Shown here piece by piece: positions 44,997 to 55,112 of a stretch of DNA of 64,000 bases. Position 1 is the first letter of the stretch. Every line of letters begins with the position of its first letter. The notes below the pieces were generated by a model. That model searched no databases, had not been told where the DNA came from, and saw only the letters and a list, made by a program, of their open reading frames with translations. A program made the position numbers and the translations under genes. Origin of the DNA: Candidatus Phosphoribacter baldrii (lineage in GTDB: Bacteria; Actinomycetota; Actinomycetes; Actinomycetales; Dermatophilaceae); NCBI GenBank assembly GCA_016704565.1, contig JADIZV010000004.1, positions 917,234 through 981,233 on the forward strand, read 5' to 3'.

Positions 44997-46871
44997 ATGA
45001 GCAAGCCTGTCCAACAACTGGAACGCGTCGTCATCCGGTTCGCCGGAGACTCCGGCGACGGGATGCAGCTGACCGGTGACCGGTTCACTTCTGACGCCGC
45101 GTTCCACGGCAACGACCTGTCGACGCTGCCGAACTTCCCCGCCGAGATCCGGGCCCCGCAGGGCACCATCCACGGCGTGTCCAGCTTCCAACTGCACATC
45201 GCCGACCACGACGTGCTCACCCCCGGCGACTCGCCTGACGTCCTCGTCGCCATGAACCCCGCCGCGCTCAAGGCGAACCTCGCCGACCTGCCGCGCGGCG
45301 CGACGATCATTGTCGACACCGACGAGTTCAACCGCCGCAACCTCGCCAAGGTCGGGTATGCCGTTTCCCCCCTCGACGACGGCAGCCTGGAGAGCTATCA
45401 CGTCCACGCGCTGCCGCTCACGTCGATCACCGTCGACGCGCTGGCCGAACACGCGTTGACCCGCAAGGACAAGGAGCGGGCGAAGAACATGTTCGCCCTG
45501 GGCCTGTTGTCCTGGCTCTACACCCGGCCGACATCCACGACCGAGCGGTTCATCAAGACCAAGTTCGCCAAGAAGCCCGACCTGCTCGCGGCCAACGTTG
45601 CTGCGCTGCGGGCAGGGTTCAACTACGGCGAAACGACCGAGGACTTCGCGCACACCTACCAGGTGTCGGCGGCGTCGATGCCCGAGGGCACCTACCGCAA
45701 CATCACCGGCAACGTGGCCCTGTCCTATGGGCTGGTCGCGGCAGCGCACCGCGCCGGGCTGCGGCTCGTGCTCGGCTCCTACCCGATCACGCCGGCCTCC
45801 GACATCCTCCACGTGCTGTCCGGGCTCAAGCGCTTCGGGGTCACGACCCTGCAGGCCGAAGACGAGATCGCCGGCGTCGGCATCGCCATCGGCGCGTCCT
45901 TCGGTGGGGCGCTTGGCGTGACGACGACCTCGGGACCCGGCCTGGCGCTCAAGGCCGAGGCCATCGGGTTGGCCGTCTCGCTCGAGCTGCCGCTCGTGGT
46001 CGTCAACGTCCAGCGCGGCGGCCCGTCGACCGGTCTGCCGACCAAGACCGAGCAGGCCGACCTGCTCCAGGCCTTGTTCGGTCGCAACGGCGAGTCGCCG
46101 GTCGCCGTGATCGCTCCGGCGTCCCCGACCGACTGCTTCGACGCGGCGATCGAGGCGTGCCGGATCGCGACGGCATACCGGACTCCCGTCATCCTGCTGT
46201 CCGACGGCTACCTCGCCAACGGGTCCGAGCCCTGGAAGGTCCCGGGGACCAGCGACCTGCCCGACCTCACGGTGACGTTCACGACCGAGCCCAACGGGGT
46301 GGACGCCGACGGCAACCCGCAGTTCCAGCCGTTCTTGCGCGACCCCGAGACGCTCGCCCGGCCGTGGGCGATCCCAGGCACGCCTGGGCTCGAGCACCGG
46401 ATCGGCGGCATCGAGAAGGCCGACATCACCGGCAACATCTCCTATGACCCTGACAACCACGAGCTGATGACCGCTCTGCGGGCCGGCAAGATCGCCAAGA
46501 TCGCCGACACCATCCCCGATTTGGTCGTCGACGACCCCGACGGCGATGCCCGCGTGCTGATGATCGGCTGGGGCTCGACCTACGGACCGATCCGTCAGGC
46601 CGCCCGGTCCGCGCGGCTCACCGGCCACCACGTCGCGACCACCCACCTGCGCCACCTCAACCCGTTCCCGCACAACACCGCCGAGGTGCTGCGCCGCTAC
46701 GAACGGGTCATCATGCCCGAGATGAACCTGGGACAGTGCGCGATGCTGCTGCGGGCGGCATACCTCGTGGACGTCCAGTCCCACACGGCAGTCCGCGGGC
46801 TGCCTTTCAAGGCCTCGGAGCTCGCCGAGGTCATCCGCACGACCGTCGACGGCTTGGAGGCGACGAAGTGA
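44997..46871 (+). CDS. korA: 2-oxoglutarate:ferredoxin oxidoreductase alpha subunit
   Basis: A 624-residue fused gamma-alpha subunit of a CoA-acylating 2-oxoacid:ferredoxin oxidoreductase. The N-terminal domain (residues 10-190) starts VVIRFAGDSGDGMQLTG; the pyrimidine-binding domain (~230-450) has YPITPASDILH, AEDEIAGVGIAIGASFGG and VNVQRGGPSTGLPTKTEQADL in pieces, marking it as the oxygen-tolerant actinobacterial KorA. It supplies reduced ferredoxin and succinyl-CoA from 2-oxoglutarate. An 88-bp gap separates it from mcr with a possible -10 TACGAT near 44932. korB follows with a GTGA overlap. Confidence 0.95.
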   Translation: MSKPVQQLERVVIRFAGDSGDGMQLTGDRFTSDAAFHGNDLSTLPNFPAEIRAPQGTIHGVSSFQLHIADHDVLTPGDSPDVLVAMNPAALKANLADLPRGATIIVDTDEFNRRNLAKVGYAVSPLDDGSLESYHVHALPLTSITVDALAEHALTRKDKERAKNMFALGLLSWLYTRPTSTTERFIKTKFAKKPDLLAANVAALRAGFNYGETTEDFAHTYQVSAASMPEGTYRNITGNVALSYGLVAAAHRAGLRLVLGSYPITPASDILHVLSGLKRFGVTTLQAEDEIAGVGIAIGASFGGALGVTTTSGPGLALKAEAIGLAVSLELPLVVVNVQRGGPSTGLPTKTEQADLLQALFGRNGESPVAVIAPASPTDCFDAAIEACRIATAYRTPVILLSDGYLANGSEPWKVPGTSDLPDLTVTFTTEPNGVDADGNPQFQPFLRDPETLARPWAIPGTPGLEHRIGGIEKADITGNISYDPDNHELMTALRAGKIAKIADTIPDLVVDDPDGDARVLMIGWGSTYGPIRQAARSARLTGHHVATTHLRHLNPFPHNTAEVLRRYERVIMPEMNLGQCAMLLRAAYLVDVQSHTAVRGLPFKASELAEVIRTTVDGLEATK

Positions 46872-47947
46872 GCATCGACCTGGGTATGCCGTCCAGCGGG
46901 GTGGCCTTCGTCCCACACCTTCCCGACGGGGCAACTCCGTTGGGGCGCAAGGATTTCACGTCTGACCAGGACGTGCGGTGGTGCCCTGGGTGTGGGGATT
47001 ATGCGATCCTCGCCGCGATGCAGGGCTTCCTGCCCGAGCTCGGGCTGCGTCGAGAGAACATCGTGTTCATCTCCGGCATCGGGTGCTCGTCGCGGTTCCC
47101 CTACTACCTCGACACCTATGGGATGCACTCGATCCACGGGCGCGCGCCGACATTCGCCACGGGCCTGGCCACCGCCCGCGAGGACCTGTCGGTGTGGGTC
47201 ATCACCGGTGACGGAGACTCGCTGTCGATCGGCGGCAACCACCTCATCCACGCGCTGCGCCGCAACGTCAACATCAAGATCTTGTTGTTCAACAACGAGA
47301 TCTACGGGCTGACCAAGGGGCAGTATTCGCCGACCTCGCGAGCCGGGACCGTGTCGAAGTCCTCGCCGCTCGGGTCGCTCGACACACCGTTCACGCCGGT
47401 GTCGGTGGCTCTGGGCGCCGAGGCGACCTTTGTCGCCCGGACCATGGACTCCGACCGCAAACACCTCACCGAGGTGTTGCACGCGGCAGCCCGCCACCGG
47501 GGAGCGGCATTGGTGGAGATCTACCAGAACTGCCCGATCTTCAACGACGGCGCCTTCGACGTGCTCAAGGACAAGGACCAGGCTGCAGCGCGGATCCTGT
47601 GGCTTCAGGACGGCGAGGAGGTCGCTGCCGGCGATCACGTGGCGGTGCGCGCCGACGACGGCTCGATCCAGATCGTCCCCCGAGCCACCGCCAGCCCGAC
47701 CCGGATCGTGCGGCACAGCATCGACACCGAGCACCCCTCGTCGGCGTTCGCGCTGTCGCGCCTGACCTCCGACGGGACGCTCGCACACGTGCCCATGGGT
47801 GTCTTCCGGCAGATCTCGCGGCCGACCTATGACGACATGGTCCGCGGCCAGGTGTCCGCGGCCGTCGACGCCGGTGGTGGGCCCGCGACCGATGCCGACC
47901 TGGCCGGGCTGCTCGCCGGCCGGGACACGTGGACCGTCAGCGGGTGA
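46868..47947 (+). CDS. korB: 2-oxoglutarate:ferredoxin oxidoreductase beta subunit
   Basis: A 359-residue thiamine diphosphate-binding subunit. WCPGCGDYAIL near residue 38 contributes cluster cysteines, and GDGDSLSIGGNHLIHALRRN near residue 115 is the TPP/Mg motif. CPIFNDGAFD and other family blocks follow. GTG start at 46868 overlaps the korA stop. Only one [4Fe-4S]-type cysteine set is expected in this family. KorAB is translated as a unit, followed by rarD in a GTGA overlap. Confidence 0.95.
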   Translation: MSIDLGMPSSGVAFVPHLPDGATPLGRKDFTSDQDVRWCPGCGDYAILAAMQGFLPELGLRRENIVFISGIGCSSRFPYYLDTYGMHSIHGRAPTFATGLATAREDLSVWVITGDGDSLSIGGNHLIHALRRNVNIKILLFNNEIYGLTKGQYSPTSRAGTVSKSSPLGSLDTPFTPVSVALGAEATFVARTMDSDRKHLTEVLHAAARHRGAALVEIYQNCPIFNDGAFDVLKDKDQAAARILWLQDGEEVAAGDHVAVRADDGSIQIVPRATASPTRIVRHSIDTEHPSSAFALSRLTSDGTLAHVPMGVFRQISRPTYDDMVRGQVSAAVDAGGGPATDADLAGLLAGRDTWTVSG

Positions 47948-48906
47948 CCCCAGACCTCGACTCACGCTCCGAGCTGCGACGCGGCGCGATCTTCGGCTCC
48001 GCGGCATACCTGCTGTGGGGGTTCTTCCCCCTCTACTTCCACGGGCTGTCCCCCGCGACCCCGCTGGAGATCCTCGCGCATCGCATCCTGTGGAGCCTGG
48101 TGTTCTGCCTGCTCGTGCTGGCCTGGCAGCGTGACCTCAGTTGGGTGCGGCCGGTGCTGGCACGACCCAAGCTCATCCTCGGCTTGGCCGCAGCCGCGTT
48201 CGTCGTCGCGATCAACTGGGGCGTCTACGTAGCCGCGGTCGTCAGTGGCCACACCCGGGACGCGGCGCTGGGCTATTTCCTCAATCCCCTCATCACTGTT
48301 GCCCTTGGGGTGGTGCTCTTACGGGAGCCGTTGCGGCGCCTGCAGTGGGTGGCCGTGGCGATCGGCCTGGTCGCGGCGGCATACCTCACGGTGGCGGGTA
48401 GGCAGGTGCCGGTCATCGCGTTGACGCTGGCGGTGTCCTTTGCGCTCTATGGGTTGCTGAAGAAGCGACTCGGCGCGAGTTTGGACGCGTTGCACGGGCT
48501 GACCGTCGAGACCGCCGTGCTGCTGCCCGTGGCACTGCTGTTGCTCGGGCCGCTGTCCTGGCTTGGTGGGACGCACGAGGGGATCGGATCGCCAGGCCAG
48601 TTCGCCGGTCTGGTCCTGACCGGGCCGATCACCGCGGTGCCGTTGCTGATGTTCGCCGCGGCGGCCAGGCGGGTGCCGCTCGTGACGATCGGGCTGTTGC
48701 AGTTCCTCACGCCGGTCATGCAACTCGTGTGCAGCTTGCTGCTCGGTGAAGTGGTGAGCTCAGCCCAATGGGTCGGCTTCGTCATCGTGTGGGTGGCCTT
48801 GGCGGTCCTCACGGCTGACTCACTCATCCAGCGCAAGCGGTCGGCCTCAGCGGCCGCGATCGGCTCACCGCTGGTCGATCTGGACCCAGCGGGTGAGACG
48901 TCTTGA
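47944..48906 (+). CDS. rarD: RarD-type EamA transporter
   Basis: A 320-residue membrane protein with ten helices in the EamA/DMT fold. The N-terminal GAIFGSAAYLLWGFFPLYFHGL and HRILWSLVFCLLVL segments are typical of RarD, whose substrate is not well defined (linked to chloramphenicol sensitivity in older work). GTG start at 47944 overlaps the korB stop, so it is co-translated with korAB. The stop lies inside a hairpin. Function here unknown. Confidence 0.88.
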   Translation: MTPDLDSRSELRRGAIFGSAAYLLWGFFPLYFHGLSPATPLEILAHRILWSLVFCLLVLAWQRDLSWVRPVLARPKLILGLAAAAFVVAINWGVYVAAVVSGHTRDAALGYFLNPLITVALGVVLLREPLRRLQWVAVAIGLVAAAYLTVAGRQVPVIALTLAVSFALYGLLKKRLGASLDALHGLTVETAVLLPVALLLLGPLSWLGGTHEGIGSPGQFAGLVLTGPITAVPLLMFAAAARRVPLVTIGLLQFLTPVMQLVCSLLLGEVVSSAQWVGFVIVWVALAVLTADSLIQRKRSASAAAIGSPLVDLDPAGETS

Positions 48907-48938
48907 GGCGTTGACCACCGGGAGTGGTCAGCGCCTCA
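48904..48938. terminator. Bidirectional terminator hairpin after rarD
   Basis: TGAGGCGTTGACCAC (48904-48918) pairs with GTGGTCAGCGCCTCA (48924-48938) with a single G-U wobble and a five-base loop. A second weaker stem follows (GGCTGTGTG / CACACAGCC, 48939-48975). It lies between the converging rarD and polyprenyl synthase genes. Confidence 0.88.
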
Positions 48939-48979
48939 GGCTGTGTGGCCCCCTGGTTGGAGGCGTCACACAGCCGGGT

Positions 48980-49978
48980 TCAGCCGACGCGGTCGACGAC
49001 CTGATCGACGAGGGCGACAAGGGCCGCCTTGGCGTCGCTATCAGCCAACCCCGCGAGCGCGTCGAGCGCTTGCGCGCCCACGTCGCGCGTATGCGCCCGG
49101 GCTCGTTCCACTGCAGGGTGGGCGCGCAGCAGGGCCAACGCCTCGCCATGCAGGTCATCGTCGGTGAGGTCGCTGCGCAACAGCGCCTGCAGGCGCGCGT
49201 CTGCCGGATCCGTGGACGCCTTCGCAAAGAGCACCGCGAGGGTGTCCACGCCTTCGCGCAGGTCGGTGCCCGGCGTCTTGCCACTGGCCGATCCGTCCGA
49301 GGCGATGTCGATGATGTCGTCCGCCAGCTGAAAAGCCATCCCCAACCGCTCGCCGTAGACGCGCAGCACCTCGACCGTCTCCGGCGAGCCCCCACCGAAC
49401 ATTGCGCCATAACGCGCGGCCGTCGCCACGAGCGCTCCGGTCTTGTCGGCCAGCACCCCGAGGTAATAGTCGATGGGGTCCGCCTGCGGCGGACACGGCC
49501 GGGTGTCTCGGATCTGGCCGTAACAGAGCCGAACGAAGGTCTGGGCCTGGATGAGGACGGCCTCGGCTCCCAGCCCTGCGACAATCTCCGATGCCTTCCC
49601 GAACAAGAGGTCACCGACGAGGATCGCGATCGTGTTGTCGTATGCCGCGTTGACGCTCGGCACCCCTCGGCGCACCGTCGCCTCGTCCATGACATCGTCG
49701 TGGTAGAGCGAAGCCAGGTGGGTGAGCTCGACCCCCACGGCAGCGGCGACGACCTCGTCGGTGACGCCGCGGCATACCTGCGCCGCCAGGAGGGTCAACG
49801 TCGGCCGGAACCGCTTCCCGCCCGCTGCGAGCAGGTGACCCGACGCAGCGGCGACATACGGATCGTCATGGTCGATGGTCGAGCGCAGGAGCGCGTCGAC
49901 CCGGCCCATCCCGTCGGCCAAGGCAGCCGCGAGTGACGGGCTCACCCCTGGCAGGGACAGCACCTGGGGTGCGCTCAT
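48980..49978 (-). CDS. Polyprenyl diphosphate synthase
   Basis: A 332-residue trans-prenyltransferase making the long isoprenoid tail, probably for menaquinone. The first aspartate-rich motif is DDVMD at 94-98 and the second DDIID near 219, with GGKRFRP near 53-59 before them. Chain length cannot be read reliably. It is the last gene after nuoN on the minus strand (34 bp gap), so quinone tail synthesis is linked to the NADH:quinone oxidoreductase. Length is normal. Confidence 0.92.
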   Translation of the reverse strand: MSAPQVLSLPGVSPSLAAALADGMGRVDALLRSTIDHDDPYVAAASGHLLAAGGKRFRPTLTLLAAQVCRGVTDEVVAAAVGVELTHLASLYHDDVMDEATVRRGVPSVNAAYDNTIAILVGDLLFGKASEIVAGLGAEAVLIQAQTFVRLCYGQIRDTRPCPPQADPIDYYLGVLADKTGALVATAARYGAMFGGGSPETVEVLRVYGERLGMAFQLADDIIDIASDGSASGKTPGTDLREGVDTLAVLFAKASTDPADARLQALLRSDLTDDDLHGEALALLRAHPAVERARAHTRDVGAQALDALAGLADSDAKAALVALVDQVVDRVG

Positions 49979-50012
49979 CGGCCTGACTTCCTGGACTCAG
50001 CGGCGACCGAGG

Positions 50013-51602
50013 TCACCGGATGAACTGCGATGCCCGCTCTGCGAGCAGCAGGACCGAGGCCGGTGCCACGCCGAGCACGAGGGTGAACAACGTCCCCGTC
50101 GCGACCGTCACGGTGGTGAAGACCGACGGCTCGACGACCGCCACGGAATCGCCCGGAGACTCGGTGAAGTACATGAGGACGATGATTCGGACGTAGACGA
50201 ACACCGTGATGGCGCTGCACAACAGGCCGAGGACCACGAGGACCGCGCCTGCAGTGCCGCTCTCCAGAGCCGGCTTGAAGACGGCGAACTTCGCGGTGAA
50301 GCCCGAGGTCAGCGGGATGCCGGCGAACGCCAGCAGGAGGAAGGCGAACACGCCCGCCGTCCATGGGTGCCGCTTGCCCAGGCCGGTCCACTGCGACAGG
50401 TGCGTCGCCTCAGAGCCTCCTTCGCGGACCAGTCCGACAATGGCGAATGCCGCGATTGTCGTCAGCCCGTATGCCGCGAGGTAGAACAAGACGCCGCTCA
50501 CCCCGGTGCGCTCCATGGACAAGACACCGACGAGGATGAACCCCGCGTGGGCGATCGACGAGTAGGCCAGCAGCCGCTTCATGTCGGTCTGGGTGACCGA
50601 GAGCACCGCTCCGACGATCATGGTGAGCGCGGCGACAACGACCAGCGCCGGCCGCCAGTCCCAGGCGGCACGGTCCACGCCGACATAGACGAACCGAAGG
50701 ATCGCCCCGAAGGCGGCCGCCTTGGTCCCTGCGGCCATGAAGCCGGTCACCGGTGTCGGCGCACCCTGGTAGACATCGGGCGTCCACATGTGGAAGGGCA
50801 CCGCGCCGACCTTGAACAGCAGGCCGACCAGCACGAGCAGCACACCGGGGACCAGCAGGCCGTCCAGGGCTGAACCCTGCCCAGCGATGGCGGCAGCGAT
50901 GTCCGTCAGGTGGACCGAGCCGGCAAAGCCATACAGCAACGCCGTCCCGAAGAGGAAGAACGCCGAGGAGAAGGCCCCGAGCAGGAAGTACTTGAGCGCC
51001 GCTTCCTGGGACAGCAGGCGCCGCCGGCGAGCCAGGCCACAGAGCAGGTAGAGCGGCAGGGACAGGACCTCAAGGGCCACGAACATGGTCAGCAGGTCGC
51101 CTGCCGCCGGGAAGAGCATCATGCCGGCGACGGAGAAGAGGAACAGGGGGAAGACCTCGGCGGTCATCGCCCCGACCTTGCGAGCCTGAGCCTCCTGAGG
51201 CGAGCCCGGCGTGGCAGCACCCATCGGGGTAAAGGCATCGGCCCCCACCCCCCCGAACCGTTCGGCAAGGCTGAGCGCCGCGAGCAGCGCAAACAGCAGG
51301 ATGGTGGCCTGCAAGAACAGCGTGGGGCCGTCGATGATGACCGATCCTTTGACCGCCCCGCCGACCCCGGCGAGCCCCGCCGTGGCGACTCGGTGCGAGA
51401 CCGCGCCGAAGGCCAACGCGCCCATCGCAGCAACGAGACCGACGAGGGTGATGCCGACGTGCGCGGCATACCGGGCCGACCGGGGCAGGAACGCTTCGAC
51501 GAGCACGCCGAGCATGGCCGCACCGAAGACGATGAGGACCGGAAGCAGCGCGACGTAGTCCAACGACGCCGGCGTGAAGGCCGCGGGCAGCGCGGTGCTC
51601 AC
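50013..51602 (-). CDS. nuoN: NADH-quinone oxidoreductase subunit N
   Basis: A 529-residue proton-pumping antiporter-like subunit with about 14 helices. Family marks: LEVLSLPLYLLCGL, the lysine helix ALKYFLLGAFSSAFFLFG, and LLFKVGAVPFHMWTPDVYQGAP. The GTG start at 51602 overlaps the nuoM stop (GTGA). It is the last complex I gene in the operon. Confidence 0.96.
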   Translation of the reverse strand: MSTALPAAFTPASLDYVALLPVLIVFGAAMLGVLVEAFLPRSARYAAHVGITLVGLVAAMGALAFGAVSHRVATAGLAGVGGAVKGSVIIDGPTLFLQATILLFALLAALSLAERFGGVGADAFTPMGAATPGSPQEAQARKVGAMTAEVFPLFLFSVAGMMLFPAAGDLLTMFVALEVLSLPLYLLCGLARRRRLLSQEAALKYFLLGAFSSAFFLFGTALLYGFAGSVHLTDIAAAIAGQGSALDGLLVPGVLLVLVGLLFKVGAVPFHMWTPDVYQGAPTPVTGFMAAGTKAAAFGAILRFVYVGVDRAAWDWRPALVVVAALTMIVGAVLSVTQTDMKRLLAYSSIAHAGFILVGVLSMERTGVSGVLFYLAAYGLTTIAAFAIVGLVREGGSEATHLSQWTGLGKRHPWTAGVFAFLLLAFAGIPLTSGFTAKFAVFKPALESGTAGAVLVVLGLLCSAITVFVYVRIIVLMYFTESPGDSVAVVEPSVFTTVTVATGTLFTLVLGVAPASVLLLAERASQFIR

Positions 51603-53134
51603 TTGGTGCTCCCTTCAGCCGCGCCGACGACGGGCGCCGGATCGCTGACCTGGATCGAGGTGAGGATCGTGGTGACCGCAGGGGTGACCATGTCCAGCAC
51701 CGGCTTGGGATAGAACCCCAGGACGATGAACAAGGCGATGAGGGGGGCAACGACCCACTTCTCGCGCAGGCTCAAGTCGGGTGTGCCAGCCGCGCTCTCG
51801 GGCTTCGCGCCGGTCATGGTGCGCTGGTACATCAGCAAGATGTAGAGCGCGGCCAGGATGATGCCGGTCGTCGCGATGATGGCGACCACCTGGTAACGCT
51901 GGTAGGTGCCGGCCAGGACGAGGAACTCCGAGACGAACGACCCGAGGCCCGGCAACGCCAGGCCGGAGAGCCCGGCGATGAGCCACACGCCGGCGAGGCC
52001 AGGGACGACTCGTTGCCAGCCACCGAAGTCCGGAATTCGCTTGCTCCCGCGGCGGCTGATCAGCATCCCTGCGACGAGGAACAGGCCAGCCGTCGAGAAC
52101 CCGTGGTTGATCATGTAGAAGCTCGACCCGGCCCAGCTCGTGGAGGTCATCGCGAAGATGCCCAGCACGATGAAGCCGAAGTGGCTGATCGAGGTGAAGG
52201 CGATGAGCCGCATGAGGTCGGTCTGCCCGATGGCAAGCAAGGCCCCGTAGAGCACTGACACCAGGGCCAGGACGAGAACCACCGGGGTGGCCCACTGGCT
52301 GGCGCCCGGGAACAGCTCGAGGCAGAACCGGATCATTCCGTAGGTGCCGACCTTGTCGAGCACGCCGACGAGCAGCGTGGCCGTGGCTGGGCGGCTCTCC
52401 GCGGCCGCGTCGGGCAGCCAGGTGTGGACCGGAACCATGGGGGCCTTCACCGCGAATGCGATGAAGAACCCGAGGAAGATCCACTTCTCGGTGCCCGGGG
52501 CCAACTGTATGCCGGCCAGTTTGGTCAGCAGGAAGCCGTCAGCTCCGCCGGGCCCTTGGACATAGAGGGCGATGACCGCGGCCAGCATGATGAGCCCGCC
52601 GGCCAGCGAGAACAGGAGGAACTTGACGGCGGCATACTGCCGACGCGGTCCACCGAACTGCCCGATGAGGAAGTAGACCGGGACGAGCATCGCCTCGAAG
52701 AACACGTAGAACAGGAACACGTCGGTCGCCGCGAACACGCCCACCATGAAGGTCTCAAGGACGAGCATGAGCGCGAAGTAGTGCCGCTCGCGGTGGGCTT
52801 CCTCGGCGGGCAGATCGTTCCACGCGGCCAGGAGGCAGACCGGCACGAGGATGACCGACATGAGGATGAGCGACAGTGCGATGCCATCGACACCGAGGGC
52901 ATAACTGACCCCGAACTGCGGGATCCACGAGTGCTCTTCGACGAGTTGGAACTTGTCCTTGCTCGCGGTCGAGAACTGCAGAGCGCCGGCCACGGCGAAG
53001 ATCAGCGTGACGACGGAAGCACCGAGCGCGATGTGCTTCGCCCGGTCGATGAGCGAGGCGGGCAGCAGCCACAGGACCACGGCCCCGACAAGCGGGATCA
53101 GGCCGATGACGGTCAGCCAGGGGAACTGGTTCAT
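51599..53134 (-). CDS. nuoM: NADH-quinone oxidoreductase subunit M
   Basis: A 511-residue antiporter-like proton-pumping subunit. It includes FYVFFEAMLVPVYFLIG with the key glutamate, FAVKAPMVPVHTWLPDAAAESRPATATLL in pieces with the central lysine and histidine, and SHFGFIVLG. ATG at 53134 shares one base with the nuoL stop. The longer open frame to 53449 is inside nuoL and not used. Confidence 0.96.
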   Translation of the reverse strand: MNQFPWLTVIGLIPLVGAVVLWLLPASLIDRAKHIALGASVVTLIFAVAGALQFSTASKDKFQLVEEHSWIPQFGVSYALGVDGIALSLILMSVILVPVCLLAAWNDLPAEEAHRERHYFALMLVLETFMVGVFAATDVFLFYVFFEAMLVPVYFLIGQFGGPRRQYAAVKFLLFSLAGGLIMLAAVIALYVQGPGGADGFLLTKLAGIQLAPGTEKWIFLGFFIAFAVKAPMVPVHTWLPDAAAESRPATATLLVGVLDKVGTYGMIRFCLELFPGASQWATPVVLVLALVSVLYGALLAIGQTDLMRLIAFTSISHFGFIVLGIFAMTSTSWAGSSFYMINHGFSTAGLFLVAGMLISRRGSKRIPDFGGWQRVVPGLAGVWLIAGLSGLALPGLGSFVSEFLVLAGTYQRYQVVAIIATTGIILAALYILLMYQRTMTGAKPESAAGTPDLSLREKWVVAPLIALFIVLGFYPKPVLDMVTPAVTTILTSIQVSDPAPVVGAAEGSTK

Positions 53135-55101
53135 CACTGCACCACCCAGACGACACCAAGGATGACGACGACGCCGAGCAGCATCGTCAGGGCATAGGAG
53201 CGGGCCAGGCCGTTCTGGACCTTCCTCAGGCGGGACGACGTCCCGCCGATGAGGGCCGCCAGGCCCCCGGCCGCACCGTCGACCCCGCGCTGGTCGAGGA
53301 AGACCAACGCCCGGGTGAGGTGAATGCCGGGACGCATCAGCACACCTTCGTTGACCTGGTCCTGATAGAGGTCCTGGCGGGCGGCCCGGGTGAGCAGGCT
53401 CCCCACCGGAGCGGTCCGCGGCACGGCATCGCGCCAGTAGCGCATCCACGCCAGGGCGACTCCGCCGGCGACGACGAGCAAGGTCAGACCCATGAGCGGG
53501 ATCGCCGGGATCACCGGATGATGCTCTTGGCCATGTCCCCCGACGACCGGCTCGAGCCAGTGCAGGATGCCGTTGGTCGGGCCGAGGATCAGCCCGAGGA
53601 AGGCCGACCCGACAGCGAGGACAATCATGGGGACGGTCATCGTGCGGGGCGACTCGTGCGGGTGCGCCTCCTTGGGCCAGCGCTTGTCACCGTGGAAGGT
53701 CATGAAGAACAGCCGGGACATGTAGAACGCGGTGATGCCAGCGCCGATGAGCGTGGCCATCCCGAAGACCCACGGCCGCCAGCCCTCGCCGACGAACGCA
53801 GCCTCGATGATCTTGTCCTTGCTCCAGAACCCCGCGAACGGCGGAACGCCGAGGATCGCCAGCCAGCCGAGCCCGAAGGTCACCCAGGTGATCTTCATGA
53901 CCCCGGACAGGTTGCCGAAGCCGCGCATGTCGACCTTGTCGTTCATGCCGTGCATGACCGACCCCGCTCCGAGGAACATCCCGGCCTTGAAGAAGCCGTG
54001 GGTGAGCAGGTGGAAGATCGCAAAGGCATAGCCGACCGGGCCAAGGCCAGCCGCGAGCATCATGTAGCCGATTTGGCTCATCGTCGAAGCGGCCAGAGCC
54101 TTCTTGATGTCGTCCTTGGCGCATCCGACGATCGCCCCGTAGGTGAGGGTGATCGCGCCGACAATGACGACGGCCAACTGCGCGTTGGGCGCGGCGTCGA
54201 AGATCGCGTGGCTGCGCACGACGAGATAGACGCCGGCGGTGACCATCGTCGCCGCGTGGATCAGCGCCGACACCGGGGTCGGGCCGGCCATCGCGTCGCC
54301 GAGCCAACTCTGCAGCGGGAACTGGGCCGACTTGCCACACGCCGCCAGCAACAGGAACAGGCCGATCACCGTGAGTGCGCCCTGGTTGGCGTTGGCCACA
54401 CCAGCGTTGACCGTCTGGAAGTCGACCGCACCGAACTGCCAGAACATCGCCATGATCGCCAGACCCATGCCGACGTCACCGACGCGGTTGGCCACGAACG
54501 CCTTGTTGGCCGCGCTCGCGTAGGGCGGGTTCCAGTTCCAGAAGCCGATGAGCAGGTAGGACGCCAGACCGACGCCTTCCCAGCCGACATAGACCAGCAA
54601 GTAGGAGTCGGCCAGGACGAGCAGCAGCATCGCCGCCACGAAGAGGTTGAGGTAGGCGAAGAAGCGCCGCTTGTCCGGGTCGTGCTCCATGTAGCCAAGC
54701 GAATAGACGTGGATGAGCGATCCGACGAACGTGACCAACAGCACGAAGGCGACGGACAACGGGTCAAGCAGCATCCCAGCCTCCAGCTGGAACTGCCCCG
54801 CGGGCACCCACGAGAACAGGTGCAGTGACAGCGCACGCTCCTCGGAGCCCAGCCCGAGCAGGCTCAGGAACACGCCGAACCCGACAAGGAAGGCGGCCCA
54901 CGACATCGCGGTCGCGAACAGCGGCCCCCACGAGTCGGTGCGTCGCCCGCCGAGAAGCAGGACTGCCGCACCGAGGAGCGGGAAGGCCACAAGCAACCAG
55001 GCGTATGCCGCGAAGCCGCTGGCCGCGTGCGCGGCAGCCGCGTCGCCTACGAGCGGCATACCGGCGGACATGCCTGCCACGGTGGTCAGAGAGAGGCTCA
55101 C
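53134..55101 (-). CDS. nuoL: NADH-quinone oxidoreductase subunit L
   Basis: A 655-residue proton pump with the C-terminal lateral helix expected of NuoL. It has YVGWEGVGLASYLLIGFW, LQSWLGDAMAGPTPVSALIHAATMVTAG in pieces and ASTMSQIGYMMLA. GTG at 55101 follows GGGGAGA by seven bases. The gene starts 12 bp after nuoK. No CGGCATAC word occurs in its 3' two-thirds (52638-55002 is one of the largest gaps). Confidence 0.96.
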   Translation of the reverse strand: MSLSLTTVAGMSAGMPLVGDAAAAHAASGFAAYAWLLVAFPLLGAAVLLLGGRRTDSWGPLFATAMSWAAFLVGFGVFLSLLGLGSEERALSLHLFSWVPAGQFQLEAGMLLDPLSVAFVLLVTFVGSLIHVYSLGYMEHDPDKRRFFAYLNLFVAAMLLLVLADSYLLVYVGWEGVGLASYLLIGFWNWNPPYASAANKAFVANRVGDVGMGLAIMAMFWQFGAVDFQTVNAGVANANQGALTVIGLFLLLAACGKSAQFPLQSWLGDAMAGPTPVSALIHAATMVTAGVYLVVRSHAIFDAAPNAQLAVVIVGAITLTYGAIVGCAKDDIKKALAASTMSQIGYMMLAAGLGPVGYAFAIFHLLTHGFFKAGMFLGAGSVMHGMNDKVDMRGFGNLSGVMKITWVTFGLGWLAILGVPPFAGFWSKDKIIEAAFVGEGWRPWVFGMATLIGAGITAFYMSRLFFMTFHGDKRWPKEAHPHESPRTMTVPMIVLAVGSAFLGLILGPTNGILHWLEPVVGGHGQEHHPVIPAIPLMGLTLLVVAGGVALAWMRYWRDAVPRTAPVGSLLTRAARQDLYQDQVNEGVLMRPGIHLTRALVFLDQRGVDGAAGGLAALIGGTSSRLRKVQNGLARSYALTMLLGVVVILGVVWVVQ

Positions 55102-55112
55102 TGGATCTCCCC

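Noticed and set aside
53320..54828. Long plus-strand reading frame of about 500 codons over nuoL
   Set aside because: It is the antisense shadow of nuoL, rich in Arg, His, Asp and Glu, with no start signal. Similar long antisense frames over tmsA, pepN, korA and ald were also dropped.
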